From NCBI GenBank assembly GCA_039000515.1, contig JBCFYV010000589.1:171557-235556 (forward strand): 64,000 nucleotides of DNA, written 5' to 3'. The notes beneath the pieces were generated by a model, which had not been told where the DNA came from, searched no databases, and saw only the letters and a list, made by a program, of their open reading frames with translations. Source of the stretch: Timema cristinae (taxonomy: Eukaryota; Arthropoda; Insecta; Phasmatodea; Timematidae). Below, one piece after another: positions 36,960 to 47,150 of this stretch (positions within the stretch are counted from its first letter, which is position 1; each line of letters begins with the position of its first letter). Made by a program: the position numbers and the translations under genes.

Positions 36960-38462
36960 AATCACATGCTGTAACAGAGCTGGTGTCCCCCTTATTTCCT
37001 TATGAAATTAGACATATCAATAAATAATTTTATTTTATATAATAAAATAAAGGGGGAAAAATCAAAAGGAAAATTTAAAAAATGGAAAAAAAAAATTTTG
37101 ATTTTTTTTTAAATTTTTTAAAAGTTAAGTACTGGGAAAATGCAAATGATCAAAAGAAATACAATACTATCCAAAATAATTTAAAAATTTATAAAAATGG
37201 TTTAATTCTGTTATTATTAGACTATTAATTTTATGAACACTTTTCATTCTAAAGCTGCTAAAATATACAAATAGCAAGTTTCAATAAATTTAATTTTGGA
37301 AAATTGATTTAAAAATTTGTTTATGACTAAATTTGAAAATTCAAATAAACAACTTGCACTAAATTTTAAAACCCCAAAAACCATTTTTTTGAACAAATTT
37401 CACTTTATCTTATGTTTAAATTTTCCCTTTGGCTTCATAGAAAGTTCATTGAGAATTTTATCCCCCCCATGGGAAAGATCATACCCGGGCCATACTGTCC
37501 ATATCGGGATCATATATGCTCAGAACTGGGGAAAAATGGAATTTTCCCCCCGATCTGGCATTTTCCCCACATGGGTCCGTAACGACCCCTAGGATGTAGG
37601 AATGAAGCTAAATAATCTGTCTTCATTTGTAGAGTTCGCATGAAAAAACTCCGCTTTAGGGATGAGAAAGAGGAAGGTAGGTAGCAAGGCTGGGGAAGGG
37701 GGTGGGGGGGGGGATGTTCAACCCAAAAACCCCCCCTTAGCTGCGCCCAGCCTATTATAAGAGCCAATTCCCCACCATTTTCCCCCCCTTTATTTTTAAT
37801 AACAGAAAATTTGCATGAGTCTATTATAAAGCAATAACCGGGATGTAATTAACAATATTGTTGGAATTTTTAAAAACAAATTATTATATTAGGGATCACA
37901 ATGACATTTTTGGAACACATATTATAGTCCAAACAAATTATTTCATTGATATTTCAATTATTTTTCAACCCAACCCAAATTTCCCTTGGGGATTTCAAAA
38001 AACGATCAATTCTCAAGCAGCAAGTCATGCAAATTAAAGAAACAGGGCATTTTAATGTCTACTGTGCCAGTAATAATAATTCTAGCAAATCAAACACACC
38101 CAAAAAACCAATACTACTATGTATCCATCATTTCTTCCTCATTTTTCATACCACCTTTTAAACCCTTTTTACCCCCATTTTTTGTTGCCCAAACCTTGGA
38201 ATATTATTTTATTTTTTGAAAAAATGCTGAAAAATGTTATTACCTAACACATTTAAAAATTTCATGGTTCATTTTAACCCCTTTTCATGTAAATCATCAC
38301 AGGGGTAAGTATTGCCCCCCATATTCATTTTGGGAAAATCAAAAATTGTAGTGTGTCGTAAATGCAACAAAGGGGTTGCAACACAAAAAACATATCCTCT
38401 TTAAATTGTTTTCCAATCACAATCACTTATACAAATAATTCAGGACATCATTAGTATAACTC
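36960..38462. other. Stretch without a supported gene
   Basis: A block at 37430-37760 has balanced composition and frames on both strands, but no splice border or domain could be matched. The remainder is AT-rich. Confidence 0.4.
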
Positions 38463-38577
38463 AATACAAAATTTTATCATCCGAACTATCAGATTCACCG
38501 CAGATACGTCCTTTTTGAGCTCCAAAACAATCAATCACCTTGTAAGGGGTCCATTTAAACCAAAACAAAACATGCTA
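38463..38577 (-). CDS. Possible terminal exon, acidic C-terminus
   Basis: A strong pyrimidine-rich acceptor (a T run then CTTAG) is followed by a frame that reads HVLFWFKWTPYKVIDCFGAQ, then GRICGESDSSDDKILY and a TGA. The SDSSDD ending is protein-like. It lies 1.4 kb beyond the last exon of the minus-strand gene model. It could be an alternative 3' exon, part of another gene, or a transposase remnant. No family is recognised. Confidence 0.3.
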
Positions 38578-38578
38578 A

Positions 38579-39564
38579 GAAAAAAAAAACTTTAATACGG
38601 ATAAACTTTTATAATTCAAAACAAAATAAATATAAAACAGTTAGCAAATAGCCCAACAGGGGGCTTAGAGTGTGCCAAAAAACCGGGGCCTTTTGAGCGT
38701 TTTTGACCGGGAACAACAAATTAAGGCGAGCGCTTGGGCCCGGAAAGGTTTTGGTAAAAAGTTGGAGTTTAGTATTTAAAGTGTGGTAAATAGTCATTTT
38801 TTTGGCAAAAAAATTTTTTTTTAAAACAACCAAACTAACTTTAAATGGACTTTAAAATAAATTGGAAATAGGTACGGAAAGGGGGATAGCAAAAATAAAA
38901 CGGAACAAATAAATATGGATCTTTTACAAGAAAAAAAAAAAACACAGTTCACATTTCACTATGCTGCCACTGGACCAAAGAGATATGGTCTCTTGAAAAA
39001 ATAGATTGTTTACTGCCCAAAATTTTCCCCTAAAACCCAGGGTTTATTTCCCTCTTTAGGGAATTTGTCCACTGTAACAACGGTCGGTGGATTTAGGCAA
39101 CCAAGAGAGGAAAATAACACCCTTTTTTTTGCACTTTTTCAATGGTCACTTTGAAAGTCAACATGCAAAGCCATAGCTCACAACAGGTTTGTATACAGTC
39201 TGGTTTTGGAAAAGCTTGTCCCACACCTTTTTTTTAGAGATTGACAAGCAGTCCATATATATACCATTGTAAGCCTATGTATTAATTATCAGTTTAAATA
39301 ATATTCTCCCCTTGTTTTAACTGTTTCGGGGGTAAAAAATTGGATCTTGCATACCTTGCCACTGCTCTTTTATCAATTTTAAACTTATTAGCATTGAATA
39401 TTTTTTTTAGCACTTTTCTTACTAGCTTTTCAAGTTATATGCTTTATGAACTAATTACGCTAGAAATCTAGGTATGATAAAGGTTGAATTTAGGGGAAAA
39501 GTGTATCCACATTTAAATGGAGGAAGAAGGAAAACCATACGCTCTAAAAACCAGCAACCTTTAG
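38579..39564. other. Stretch without a supported gene
   Basis: AT-rich, moderately clean. No frame, repeat or RNA is supported. Confidence 0.45.
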
Positions 39565-39645
39565 TACACCCGACCGGGATTCAAACTTTCGGTCTAGTTT
39601 ATTAAAAAGAGGATCCTTAGAGTCTAAACCATGAAAGCCGCCGAA
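39565..39645 (-). mobile_element. tRNA-like head, probable SINE fragment
   Basis: The minus strand reads GGCTTTCATGGTTTAGACTC, a spacer, and AAAGTTTGAATCCCGGTCGG. The second block is a plausible B box in a T arm. The first is a poor A box and the fold does not close. Confidence 0.4.
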
Positions 39646-39868
39646 GCATGTGCATTCTAATTGCAAAATTATCTATTAAAAAGGTCTCTTGAGCTTGTAA
39701 AATAACATTAACATGACTATATACATACACATATACCTTTTATAGATATATAAAAGATATATTCATGAAAATACCACTAGTAATATTTTAAAATGTCTAC
39801 AATTCTTCTAGCAAATAACAAGCACACAAAAATTATATTTTGTACTGTTTTTTTTTAAATTCATAAAG

Positions 39869-39874
39869 TTTATT
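39869..39874 (-). promoter_or_regulatory. AATAAA, second candidate polyadenylation signal
   Basis: A perfect AATAAA on the minus strand, 121 bases beyond the TGA at 39995-39997. It could serve the same transcript as the nearer signal. Confidence 0.35.
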
Positions 39875-39905
39875 TTAAAGGACATAGTGCAGCATACTTA
39901 AACAC

Positions 39906-39911
39906 TTTATT
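39906..39911 (-). promoter_or_regulatory. AATAAA, candidate polyadenylation signal of the minus-strand gene
   Basis: A perfect hexamer lies 84 bases downstream of the TGA that ends the 40.0 kb exon. The motif is common by chance in AT-rich DNA. Its position after a GC-rich coding end is what makes it credible. Confidence 0.45.
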
Positions 39912-39994
39912 CCATGAAAGAAATGGGATTTGAAACTTGTACATGTGCATTTAAATATTCTATGTGAGAAATACCCTGGAATGCTGGAGTTTTT

Positions 39995-40186
39995 TCAGAG
40001 CCGGTGCCCGACCACACGGGGCCCATAAGTTCTCCCCTGGCCGCTGAAGAAAACAAACGGCCGCACCTGTACCCCGAGAGCAGTCACTTCCATCCCGGCG
40101 GTGGCAGATTCCTCCAGCTCATCGGGGTCTGAGGACTCTTCATCAGAGGAGAGGAATGAACCCAGACCCCCGGTAAACAGGCCCAG
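39995..40186 (-). CDS. Exon 5 (last) of unassigned minus-strand gene; acidic serine-rich C-terminus
   Basis: The exon starts after the acceptor CCTTATGTTTCAG and is open for 63 codons to TGA. It is markedly GC-rich in an AT-rich setting. The peptide begins LGLFTGGLGSFL, then the acidic stretch SSDEESSDPDELEES (residues 13-27 of the exon), then TAGMEVTALGVQVRPFVFF and a basic end (GRTYGPRVVGHRL). The other two forward frames of this strand stop within 33 codons. The acceptor phase is 0, which matches the donor at 41491. An internal GT at 40066, after residue 40, would allow an alternative join to the exon at 36951. Two AATAAA signals follow. I do not recognise the family. An acidic Ser/Asp/Glu patch is usually disordered and phosphorylated in proteins of this kind, but no specific function follows from it. 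Confidence 0.5.
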   Translation of the reverse strand: MGLFTGGLGSFLSSDEESSDPDELEESATAGMEVTALGVQVRPFVFFSGQGRTYGPRVVGHRL

Positions 40187-40332
40187 CTGAAACATAAGGT
40201 ATGTATGTTTAGGAGGCATTACTAAAGATCCCTATAGGGGGGCCTGAACCACTCTTATCATGGCTTCTGTGATGGGGCTCATAATAAACTATAGCTTAGG
40301 AATACACTACTTTTTCAGACAAATAGTTGCAG

Positions 40333-40344
40333 CAAATGTAATTA
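40333..40344. repeat. Target-site duplication, left, of SINE1 copy B
   Basis: CAAATGTAATTA here is repeated exactly at 40621-40632, flanking the SINE. This is direct evidence for target-primed insertion. Confidence 0.8.
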
Positions 40345-40620
40345 AATATTTTATTATTAGCATCCGTCTTACTACCCTTTTGGGGTTAAAACGCACATAC
40401 GCTAATGTGTAATGGTAGGTGATTGGAGTGAAATGAAGGACCTACAGTTAAACGTGGAAATCCGAACCACGGTGGCGGCCTGGCATTCCCACATTCACAA
40501 GATGCTTGTCAGAGGTGAAGAAAGGGTTTTGGTAATCAAAATAAATCTTTGCCGGACCGAGGATTGAACCCCGGCCGCCAGCACAGAAGTCCGACACCTT
40601 ACCCCAGACCACCAGGGCAC
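40345..40620 (-). mobile_element. tRNA-derived SINE1, copy B, nearly complete with target-site duplications
   Basis: This is the best copy in the window. On the minus strand it begins GTGCCCTGGTGGTCTGGGG, continues TCGGACTTCTGTGCTGG and the B box GGGTTCAATCCTCGGTCC, then CATCTTGTGAATGTGGGAA, CCACCGTGGTTCGGAT, TGTAGGTCCTTCATTTCAC, CCATTACACATTAGCG and GGGTAGTAAGACGGATGC, ending in an AATAATAAAAT tail. The head keeps D-arm and T-arm spacing of a tRNA but no cloverleaf, as usual for SINE heads. It is about 275 bases long and lies between the last two introns' worth of sequence, just upstream of the 40.0 kb exon. Confidence 0.85.
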
Positions 40621-40632
40621 CAAATGTAATTA
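40621..40632. repeat. Target-site duplication, right, of SINE1 copy B
   Basis: Exact 12-base partner of 40333-40344. The first base could instead belong to the SINE, leaving 11 bases. Confidence 0.8.
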
Positions 40633-41491
40633 TAAAATAATCGTTTGTTGTTAATTTATAAATCGGTGGTATTTTGTGAATAAATTACCAAATCAACTAA
40701 ACCAAAATTGTTACTATATAAAGAATCTTTCATAAAGGGCAAAATTTAATCTCACTCAGAAATTTTGGGGGCATTTTTATCATACATTTTATTAGTATTT
40801 GCATCTAAATTTATAAGTTTATTTTGACTCTAAAAATGAGCTATGAAATTAATTTAAAATAATTGGTATGGTTTCACTGCAGAATTTCTCACTTCTTTAC
40901 TTAAAAATGGAGATATTTATTCAAAACTTATGAATATGTGAAACAAAATAATATAGACTGTTGCAGTAAAAATTCCACCAAAGAGCATCCATAAAAAAAA
41001 TAAACACCTTAAAAAAAATACTCCAGAAAAAAATAACATCTACGTTCACCAAAGAGCATAACATTCAACTATCCACTTCCCAGACTCCATTTAAAAATTA
41101 TATTTTCAATAGTTCAAAAACTATTGATTTTATAAAAAAAAAATTAAAAATTTATATTTAATAGTACTACAACTTTTCCATTATAAGTTATTTCGTATAT
41201 CAATGAGTTGCGAAGACATGATCAAAATTGGGAAAAATTCGCTTATTTAAAAACGTATCTCAAAGTCATTTTAGTGGTAAAACGAGAAACTCCATTGTGA
41301 TTATAATGTTAAACAATGTCTCGATTTCAAATTTTAATCAAAAAACATTTGAGCCCCATTTGGAGACGGTGACTTTTTTAAAAATCTTTTTACCCCAATT
41401 AAACTACCCTTAATTTTAGGGTTATATATATAATTTCCAAAAACTTCACGGAGGGAAACCTTATGAAACCCTTGAATACCCAGGTTTTCAC

Positions 41492-41541
41492 CCTATCAGT
41501 AAAACCGTTTTGGCTATAGAGTGAGATAAATCCAGAACGGA
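41492..41541 (-). CDS. Exon 4 of unassigned minus-strand gene
   Basis: The acceptor TTTTTGTATGATGCAG is followed by 50 coding bases: two bases finishing a codon, then RSGFISLYSQNGFTDR, then the donor GG|GTGAAA. The entering phase matches the one base left by exon 3 and the exit is phase 0, as exon 5 needs. The frame stays open past the donor to about 41400, so a longer exon is possible. Short length and a modest pyrimidine tract make this the weakest link in the model. Confidence 0.35.
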
Positions 41542-41659
41542 CTGCATCATACAAAAACTTTTTCAGTACAGTTGGTCATGATATGTTTCTGCATTACATT
41601 AACATTACTTTAGGGTAGAAAAATTTGCTAATAAATATTGTCCCTTTGTAATATATACT

Positions 41660-41925
41660 CGGTGAACCTGGCGGTCTAGAGTAAAGGGTCAGACTTCTGT
41701 GCTGGTAGTTCCGGGGTTCAATCCTCGGTCCCGGGGACAGATTTACTGATTTCCAAACCCTTCCTTCCCTCTGACAAGAATCTTGTTAATGTGGGGAAAG
41801 CCAGGCCTCCACCGTGGTTCGAATCCCACATTAAGCTGTAGGTCCTCATTCATCTCAAAATCACTCTACCATTACACATATTGAAAAGGGGTGCGTAAAA
41901 CCCAAGGAAATGATAATGGAAATAA
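41660..41925 (+). mobile_element. tRNA-derived SINE1, copy C
   Basis: It begins GGTGAACCTGGCGGTCTAGA, has AGACTTCTGTGCTGGTAG and the B box GGGGTTCAATCCTCGGTCCC, then TCTTGTTAATGTGGG, CCACCGTGGTTCGAATCCC and TGTAGGTCCTCATTCATCTC. The tail is GTGCGTAAAACCCAAGG followed by an AAT repeat. It lies in intron 3 of the minus-strand gene model, in antisense orientation. Confidence 0.85.
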
Positions 41926-42002
41926 TAATAATAATAATGATAAAAATAGTATAAAATAATATAAATAATGATAGTAATAAAAATGGGTTATGATGATAAT
42001 GG
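41919..42002 (+). repeat. AAT/GATA-type microsatellite at the SINE tail
   Basis: Imperfect AAT, ATG and GATA units extend from the 3' end of SINE1 copy C. Microsatellites commonly seed from SINE tails. Confidence 0.65.
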
Positions 42003-42413
42003 TGAGATAAAATAAAATCTACTTCATGATTTCTTTATTAGCCATACCCAAAGTCACAGATCACAGTCATTCCCATCATAGAAACTTACCATTTATCATA
42101 TATCATAACAAATACGTCAATATCCAATCAAAACCACAAATTTTATTAGTTTTGTTTATCACAATACTTTCTCTCACCAAAGGGTAGGGGGAAAGTAAAA
42201 AACAGGATAAAAATTAGTGTAATCTACATATTAAAATCCTAATTAATCTAATACTAAACTAAGTTATATTTAAATTAGTTTTTTTACAAGGACCCAAAAG
42301 AAAAAATATAGATAATGCAAAATAAAAATTTTTACAAAATTTTGTTTTTTATCCAAAATTTTAAATAACAAAATAAAAATAGATTTTAATAAAAAATTTT
42401 TTTTTTACAATAT

Positions 42414-42684
42414 TCATTTTAAAACTTCTTGCAACCCCTCAAAGAAAGTATAAATATCAAAAAATTTAATTAAAAGATTTGATGGATTTTTGACATTCAT
42501 GAGCCCTTTAAACCCTTTAAAAAAGGGGTTTAAAAACCTGTCTGTCTGTTTTTCTTTTACTGGACAAAGCCAAGCCCTTTTATCAATAAATTTAAAATTT
42601 GGGGTATCTAGGTTTTTCATGAGGGCCCGAGAAAAATTTTTAGAATTATCCATCCAACCCAAAAAATTAGGGGTAAGTATTTAA
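42414..42684. other. Ambiguous exon-like segment, both strands open
   Basis: The + strand reads ...GVSRFFMRAREKFLELSIQP and ends at a consensus donor GGGG|GTAAGTATT near 42672. The minus strand is open for 82 codons and reads ...FDIYTFFEGLQEVLK to a stop. Only one strand can be coding, and neither has a good acceptor. It lies in intron 3 of the minus-strand model. No domain is recognised. Confidence 0.2.
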
Positions 42685-42689
42685 AAATT

Positions 42690-43180
42690 AAAAAAAAAAG
42701 AAAAAATCAATTTCCAAAATGGTTTAAAATATTAAAATTAACTTCGAAATTTAGACACAAGGAAAAAAAAAAAATTCATCTAATTTTTACTTTAAAAAAT
42801 TTTGATGAATTTCAAAACCTAAATTTACGATTTGAAAATTTTTCCCTGACTTTTAAATAAAAATACAACCATTAAATGTTGTAGGCCCTTTTAAAAAAAA
42901 AAATAATTTTTTTAAAAATATTAAAAAAAAAATTTTATTAAAAAAAATTAAAAAAAAAAATTTTTTAATTTTTATTTTTAAAATATTTTTTTTTTATTTT
43001 TAATTATAATTTAAATTTAAATTTAATTAAAAAACCAAATTTAATAATAAATTTTTAATTTTTTTAATTAAAAATTTAAAATTTAATTAAATTTTAATAA
43101 AATTTTTTTGTGAGGAGGGTTGAACCCCCCCCAAAAAATCTGAACCCCAAAAACCCCGGGCCCCCTAAAAAGGTTAAAAA
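42690..43180. other. Almost pure A/T-run sequence with a tRNA-like phrase at its end
   Basis: 42.9-43.1 kb is practically all A and T. At 43108-43165 the minus strand has a B-box-like GGTTGAACCC-like phrase buried in G/C runs, too damaged to classify. Confidence 0.4.
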
Positions 43181-43689
43181 TTTAAAAGTTTTTTATTATG
43201 TCATGTATATTCTTCGGTGAAATTGGGTTTTTTTTTCCCCTCCAGAGAACAAACAAGGGAAATATTATCCACAATGTTGACAAACTTTTAGTAAAAGAAC
43301 ACAAAATTCAAAAAGGTAAAAAAAAAAAATCTATTATTTTTTTTCCTTTTGCAAACCAAAAAGGGACTAAATATAAGCACAAAAGAAATTCACACCACAT
43401 AGAACAAATTAAAAAAAAAAAATTTTTGTTTTTTAATGGTCTGTTACTTTTTCTAACTGTTTTTTTTAATAAATATCCATCAAAATGTTAGATTCACATG
43501 CTTGACTTTACAAAGAGGAGTGGGGAGCGAAAAATTTCAGTAAAAACCCATAAAATAAAACCCGAAGGGCTAAAATTTTATTTCCGTCATTTGCCGGTTT
43601 TTACTTTTCAAAAGGACTCTAAAATTTTTTATTATAAATTTATTTTTTTGGTATATTAACATACATTTTCTGAATTGACTAAAATTTTT

Positions 43690-43945
43690 AAACAATGGGT
43701 TTCTTTTGAGCAAGAACAAAAAAAAACCCACCAATTTGGGCCCCCAAAAGGAATTTTTCACATACCTTCCAGGGTTTTTTAAATAACATAAACTCGGGGC
43801 GACGGCTTTTTTTTCCCCTGAAGAAAGTTTTGCTACAAATTTTTTTTTGCTCAAAAAAAAACTGGAGACCCCTGCCGGGTTTGAACCCACAAACATCTGT
43901 TCTAAGGAGAGCACTCTACCCCAAGACCAACAGGATCAACACCTA
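43690..43945 (-). mobile_element. tRNA-like SINE, family 2, copy 1
   Basis: The minus-strand head is TGATCCTGTTGGTCTTGGGG, TAGAGTGCTCTCC, then GTGGGTTCAAACCCGGCAGG, which resembles a tRNA with D and T arms in proper order. The body continues with AGCAAAA, AACTTTCTTC, CCGAGTTTATGTTAT and CTGGAAGGTATGTGAAAAA. The same blocks occur in the copy at 46.9-47.15 kb, so the whole 250-base unit is mobile. Confidence 0.6.
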
Positions 43946-44294
43946 CAATTAAATGCCTTTTATAACTGCATTAATTTGTGTATTTTTAAATAAATGAAAA
44001 AGGTTGGCATTGTTTTAATCAGATATATATATTTATACGCTGTTTATTTATTGAATAAAAAGCCTACTTTTTAATCCATATCTTAATCTTGCAAATTGTT
44101 TCAAAAAGACTCTGAACAATTTTGTTGTTGTGACAATGCCTGAAATTCTCTGATAAGAGTAGCCAACAAAACCTTTTACAAATAAAAAAATACATTAAGT
44201 GACTCAAATATCAATGACAGTTATAATTATTACAACTCACAGAGAATATTTCCTGTGATTGGCCCGCTCTATCTATGACAATATCAACTATCAC

Positions 44295-44393
44295 CCCTCT
44301 TGAGCAGACCACTGGACACTTCCTGTATACTGACAAGACTGCCGTTGAGACTAGGGTGGTTCAGGAAGGACCGAGTGAATGCTGTCGTCAAGC
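44295..44393 (-). CDS. Exon 3 of unassigned minus-strand gene
   Basis: This is one of the most convincing exons in the window and lies in clean sequence. The acceptor CTCTATTGTTAACAG is followed by two bases completing a Cys codon with exon 2, then 32 codons: LTTAFTRSFLNHPSLNGSLV and SIQEVSSGLLKR, and one final base before the donor GGG|GTGATA. The other two frames of this strand contain stops. The peptide is rich in Leu, Ser and Thr with a helical pattern and no Cys/His or catalytic signature. No family is recognised. Confidence 0.5.
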
Positions 44394-44929
44394 CTGTTAA
44401 CAATAGAGACATAGTAATATTATTGTTACAAATCTGAGGTAGGAAATACATTTGTTCACATCATGTATAGCTAGCAAAAATGTCCAACCATAACAACTTC
44501 AATATCAGAAAACATGTGCATTTATCTAGAGTATAAGCTGTACAGAATAATGACAAAGGAATGTTATTCATTTGCAATTACAAGAAAGATTAGGCTTTAT
44601 AATCATATAACTTGAGTTTTAATTAAATTAAAAACAAACAATAAATCTCTCTTTTTAACTTATAGCCGGGCAAGAGATTAGTGTTTTAAAATTATTGTTT
44701 AATAGGTTGCTATATATAAAAACATCAACTCTATAGCACCAGACAGCAATCTAGCTATAATGACAGAGCGGCCACCATCTACTGATTAAATTGGTGCCAG
44801 CTTCTGAGGATAGAGGTGTCATTTGGTCAACACAACAAACCCTCCAGCCATCAATCTCAATTTTATAAACTGGAACTGTTACTTTTTCATTCAAGTAGTT
44901 CCTCATTTGTTCTCACGAAACACAGCCTG

Positions 44930-45055
44930 ACCCTATTCCAGGCCCATTGCTTTACCGAAAAATCTGGAGGTGTCAAGGATCAAACCTGAGACCTCTGGAT
45001 CTGTAGCCAGGAACTCTGACCACAGGTCGGTCTATATTGCTATAACAGCCTTCAA
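44930..45055 (-). mobile_element. tRNA-like SINE, family 3, copy 1
   Basis: The minus-strand head contains GACCTGTGGTCAGAGTTCC, GGCTACAGATCCAGAGGTC and the B box CAGGTTTGATCCTTGACACC. The body extends downstream with CGGTAAAGCAATGGGCCTGG. It lies in intron 2 of the gene model. Confidence 0.55.
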
Positions 45056-46437
45056 AATAACATTACCCTCCAACAGCATCTAACAAGACTTGTGTTATCT
45101 CAGTAGTGAGCTTTAGTGAGTTATTGTAAGCCAATTGTTAAAACTTCCTGAAATTTGCGAGCCCATTGTTTGTTTATTTATTTATTTTCACCCAAAAATA
45201 ACATACTATTTTTATAAATTGACTTTATTTTACATAATACTAATTTAATAATTACGAAATAAAGCTGATGTACAGCTGGTGTCACATGATATGAGTCAAA
45301 GATACAGACTGTGCAAGTGATAGAGAAGGAATGGACAAAAACAGAAGAAATTGTGTACCTATGGAGCTGAGACTTGTTTGTAAGTACGTTATGTCGTGTT
45401 TGGTTTAGGCGATATAGTTGGTGTATTTAGACCTGTGTCTCACATGTTCTAGGTAGCCTTCTGAATGGTTACACCATCTTGCTGATTTTACTGACCCCCC
45501 TGCAAAATCAATGTTTGTTGCCCAAAAGTCAAATATTCAAAGTGTTTTACTTTCCCCCACCCACCCAATAATCCTGGCATATTTTTTGGGGGAAAAAACT
45601 TTTTGCATGTATTATTTTGTAGATAATTAAAATGTTCCAATAATTTGTGTTTTTTTACATTAAAATTTTATCTTTTTTTTTGAGAAAATGAGCTTATAAA
45701 ATCAACACTATACCATGATAAAAAAAATTAAAAAAAGCCTTATATTACATAAATTAATTTATATGCATTAAAATTAAAAACGGAGCCCATTGTTAAAATG
45801 CAATCCCACTTTGTTTTATTTCGTCTATTTAGTTTGTACTTTAAGCTACTTTTATTGAAAAAAAAAAGTAATAAGGGAAGGTATTAAATTTAATGTGAAA
45901 AATTAACAAAATCAGTTTTTTCAACATCTAAGTTCCCCAAAAAGTCTGCACTTTTTTTTTTTATTTCTGTTTTTTTTAAAGAGTTAAACTTATTACCCGA
46001 AATTCCCTTGTATTTTGTTATTTTAAACTTTGGGGGTCTCAAACGTGTACTTACCACTGGTGGTACACCAATTATTCCTGGGGGTAAGCAACAAGAAACA
46101 AATAAAAAAAGAAAATTAAGAATTTAACCCCCTGAAATCTTTAAAAATATTTTAACCAATCCAACCAAAAGTAAAACAATTTTTAAAAACCTGATTTGGG
46201 GGGAACACGATTTAAACTTAAAAGCCTGAACCGCCAAAAATGTGTTATTTACCCGGGCATCATTTTTAAAGTAGAAAAAGTAAAAATTCAAAATTTCTTG
46301 GGTACCCAAATTTCGGAATTTTTTTTGGGGTAACCCTTCAAAAAAGTTTTTGGGGCTCTGGTACTTTTAAAAAAGGCTCATATGTAAATCCCTTTAAGGA
46401 GGGAGTTACAAAAATCCCAAAAAATAAATAACAGATG
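45056..46437. other. Intronic or intergenic AT-rich sequence
   Basis: No second gene is supported. A + strand GTAAGTACG donor-like site at about 45381 has no in-frame exon before it. Confidence 0.4.
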
Positions 46438-46720
46438 TAGATTGGTCAACACAAATTCCCTTAAGGTCACCCTTTGTCCGGATGTGGGAAGGTTGAGATC
46501 TTCTCTTCTCGGACAAATTTTTTCCCACTGTAAATTGGGGGGAGTAGACCCTCTCCCCATCTGTCGCAGTTTTTTGGACCAAGTACTCTTGACCTCATAT
46601 GCGGGTTGGGAGGTCAGTGAGAGGAGGAGATCCCGGAAAACCTTGCAGGACTGGACTCCATAGGTTCGGGGGGCAGCGCCTGGAGCTAGAGTCATATCTT
46701 TCGACACCGACAACACACGA
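46438..46720. other. Balanced-GC island, open on both strands
   Basis: The minus strand is open for more than 80 codons (including KKLRQMGRGSTPPNLQWEK and REDLNLPTSGQRVTLREFVL), and the + strand is open for about 70. No splice border or domain was matched. It may be part of a repetitive element, as its composition differs sharply from the flanks. Confidence 0.25.
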
Positions 46721-46869
46721 CTTTTTCATCCAAGGGGTCAACATAATCACACAAGTTAGCCTCATTTTTGTATTCCCATTTCCAGCTCGGTCTAAAGCCG
46801 TCGATTAAACCACAGAAAACAACAGGTTTTTTCCATTTTTTTTGGGGTATCTAAAATGCACTTTCTCAA

Positions 46870-47150
46870 CGAATGATTAGGTCAGACACGCAAATTTCTT
46901 TAAGTTAGAACAAGGGGCCCCAACCGTTTTCCCGGGGGAAAAGGTTTTTTTACATACCTTCCAGGTTTCTTTTACATGCCACAATTCCCATGGGAAACCA
47001 ACACCTTTATTTCCCTTTCCAAAGGAAATTTGCTACGGATTTTTTTTTCGCTCGAGAAAAATTTGTGACTCGGGCCCAAAGGGGTTTGAACCCCAATATC
47101 GGTTCCTAAATGGGGCACTTTATTTCCAAAAACTACGAACTTGCCCTTTA
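46870..47150 (-). mobile_element. tRNA-like SINE, family 2, copy 2
   Basis: Blocks shared with copy 1 on the minus strand are the head B box GGGGTTCAAACCCCTTTGGG, CTCGAGCGAAAAAAAA, GTAGCAAATTTCC and CCTGGAAGGTATGTAAAAA. The head is poorer than in copy 1. Confidence 0.55.

Noticed and set aside
43865..43945. A functional tRNA gene
   Set aside because: Good A and B boxes, but the sequence downstream is the body of a dispersed SINE found again at 46.9-47.15 kb. The acceptor stem does not close.
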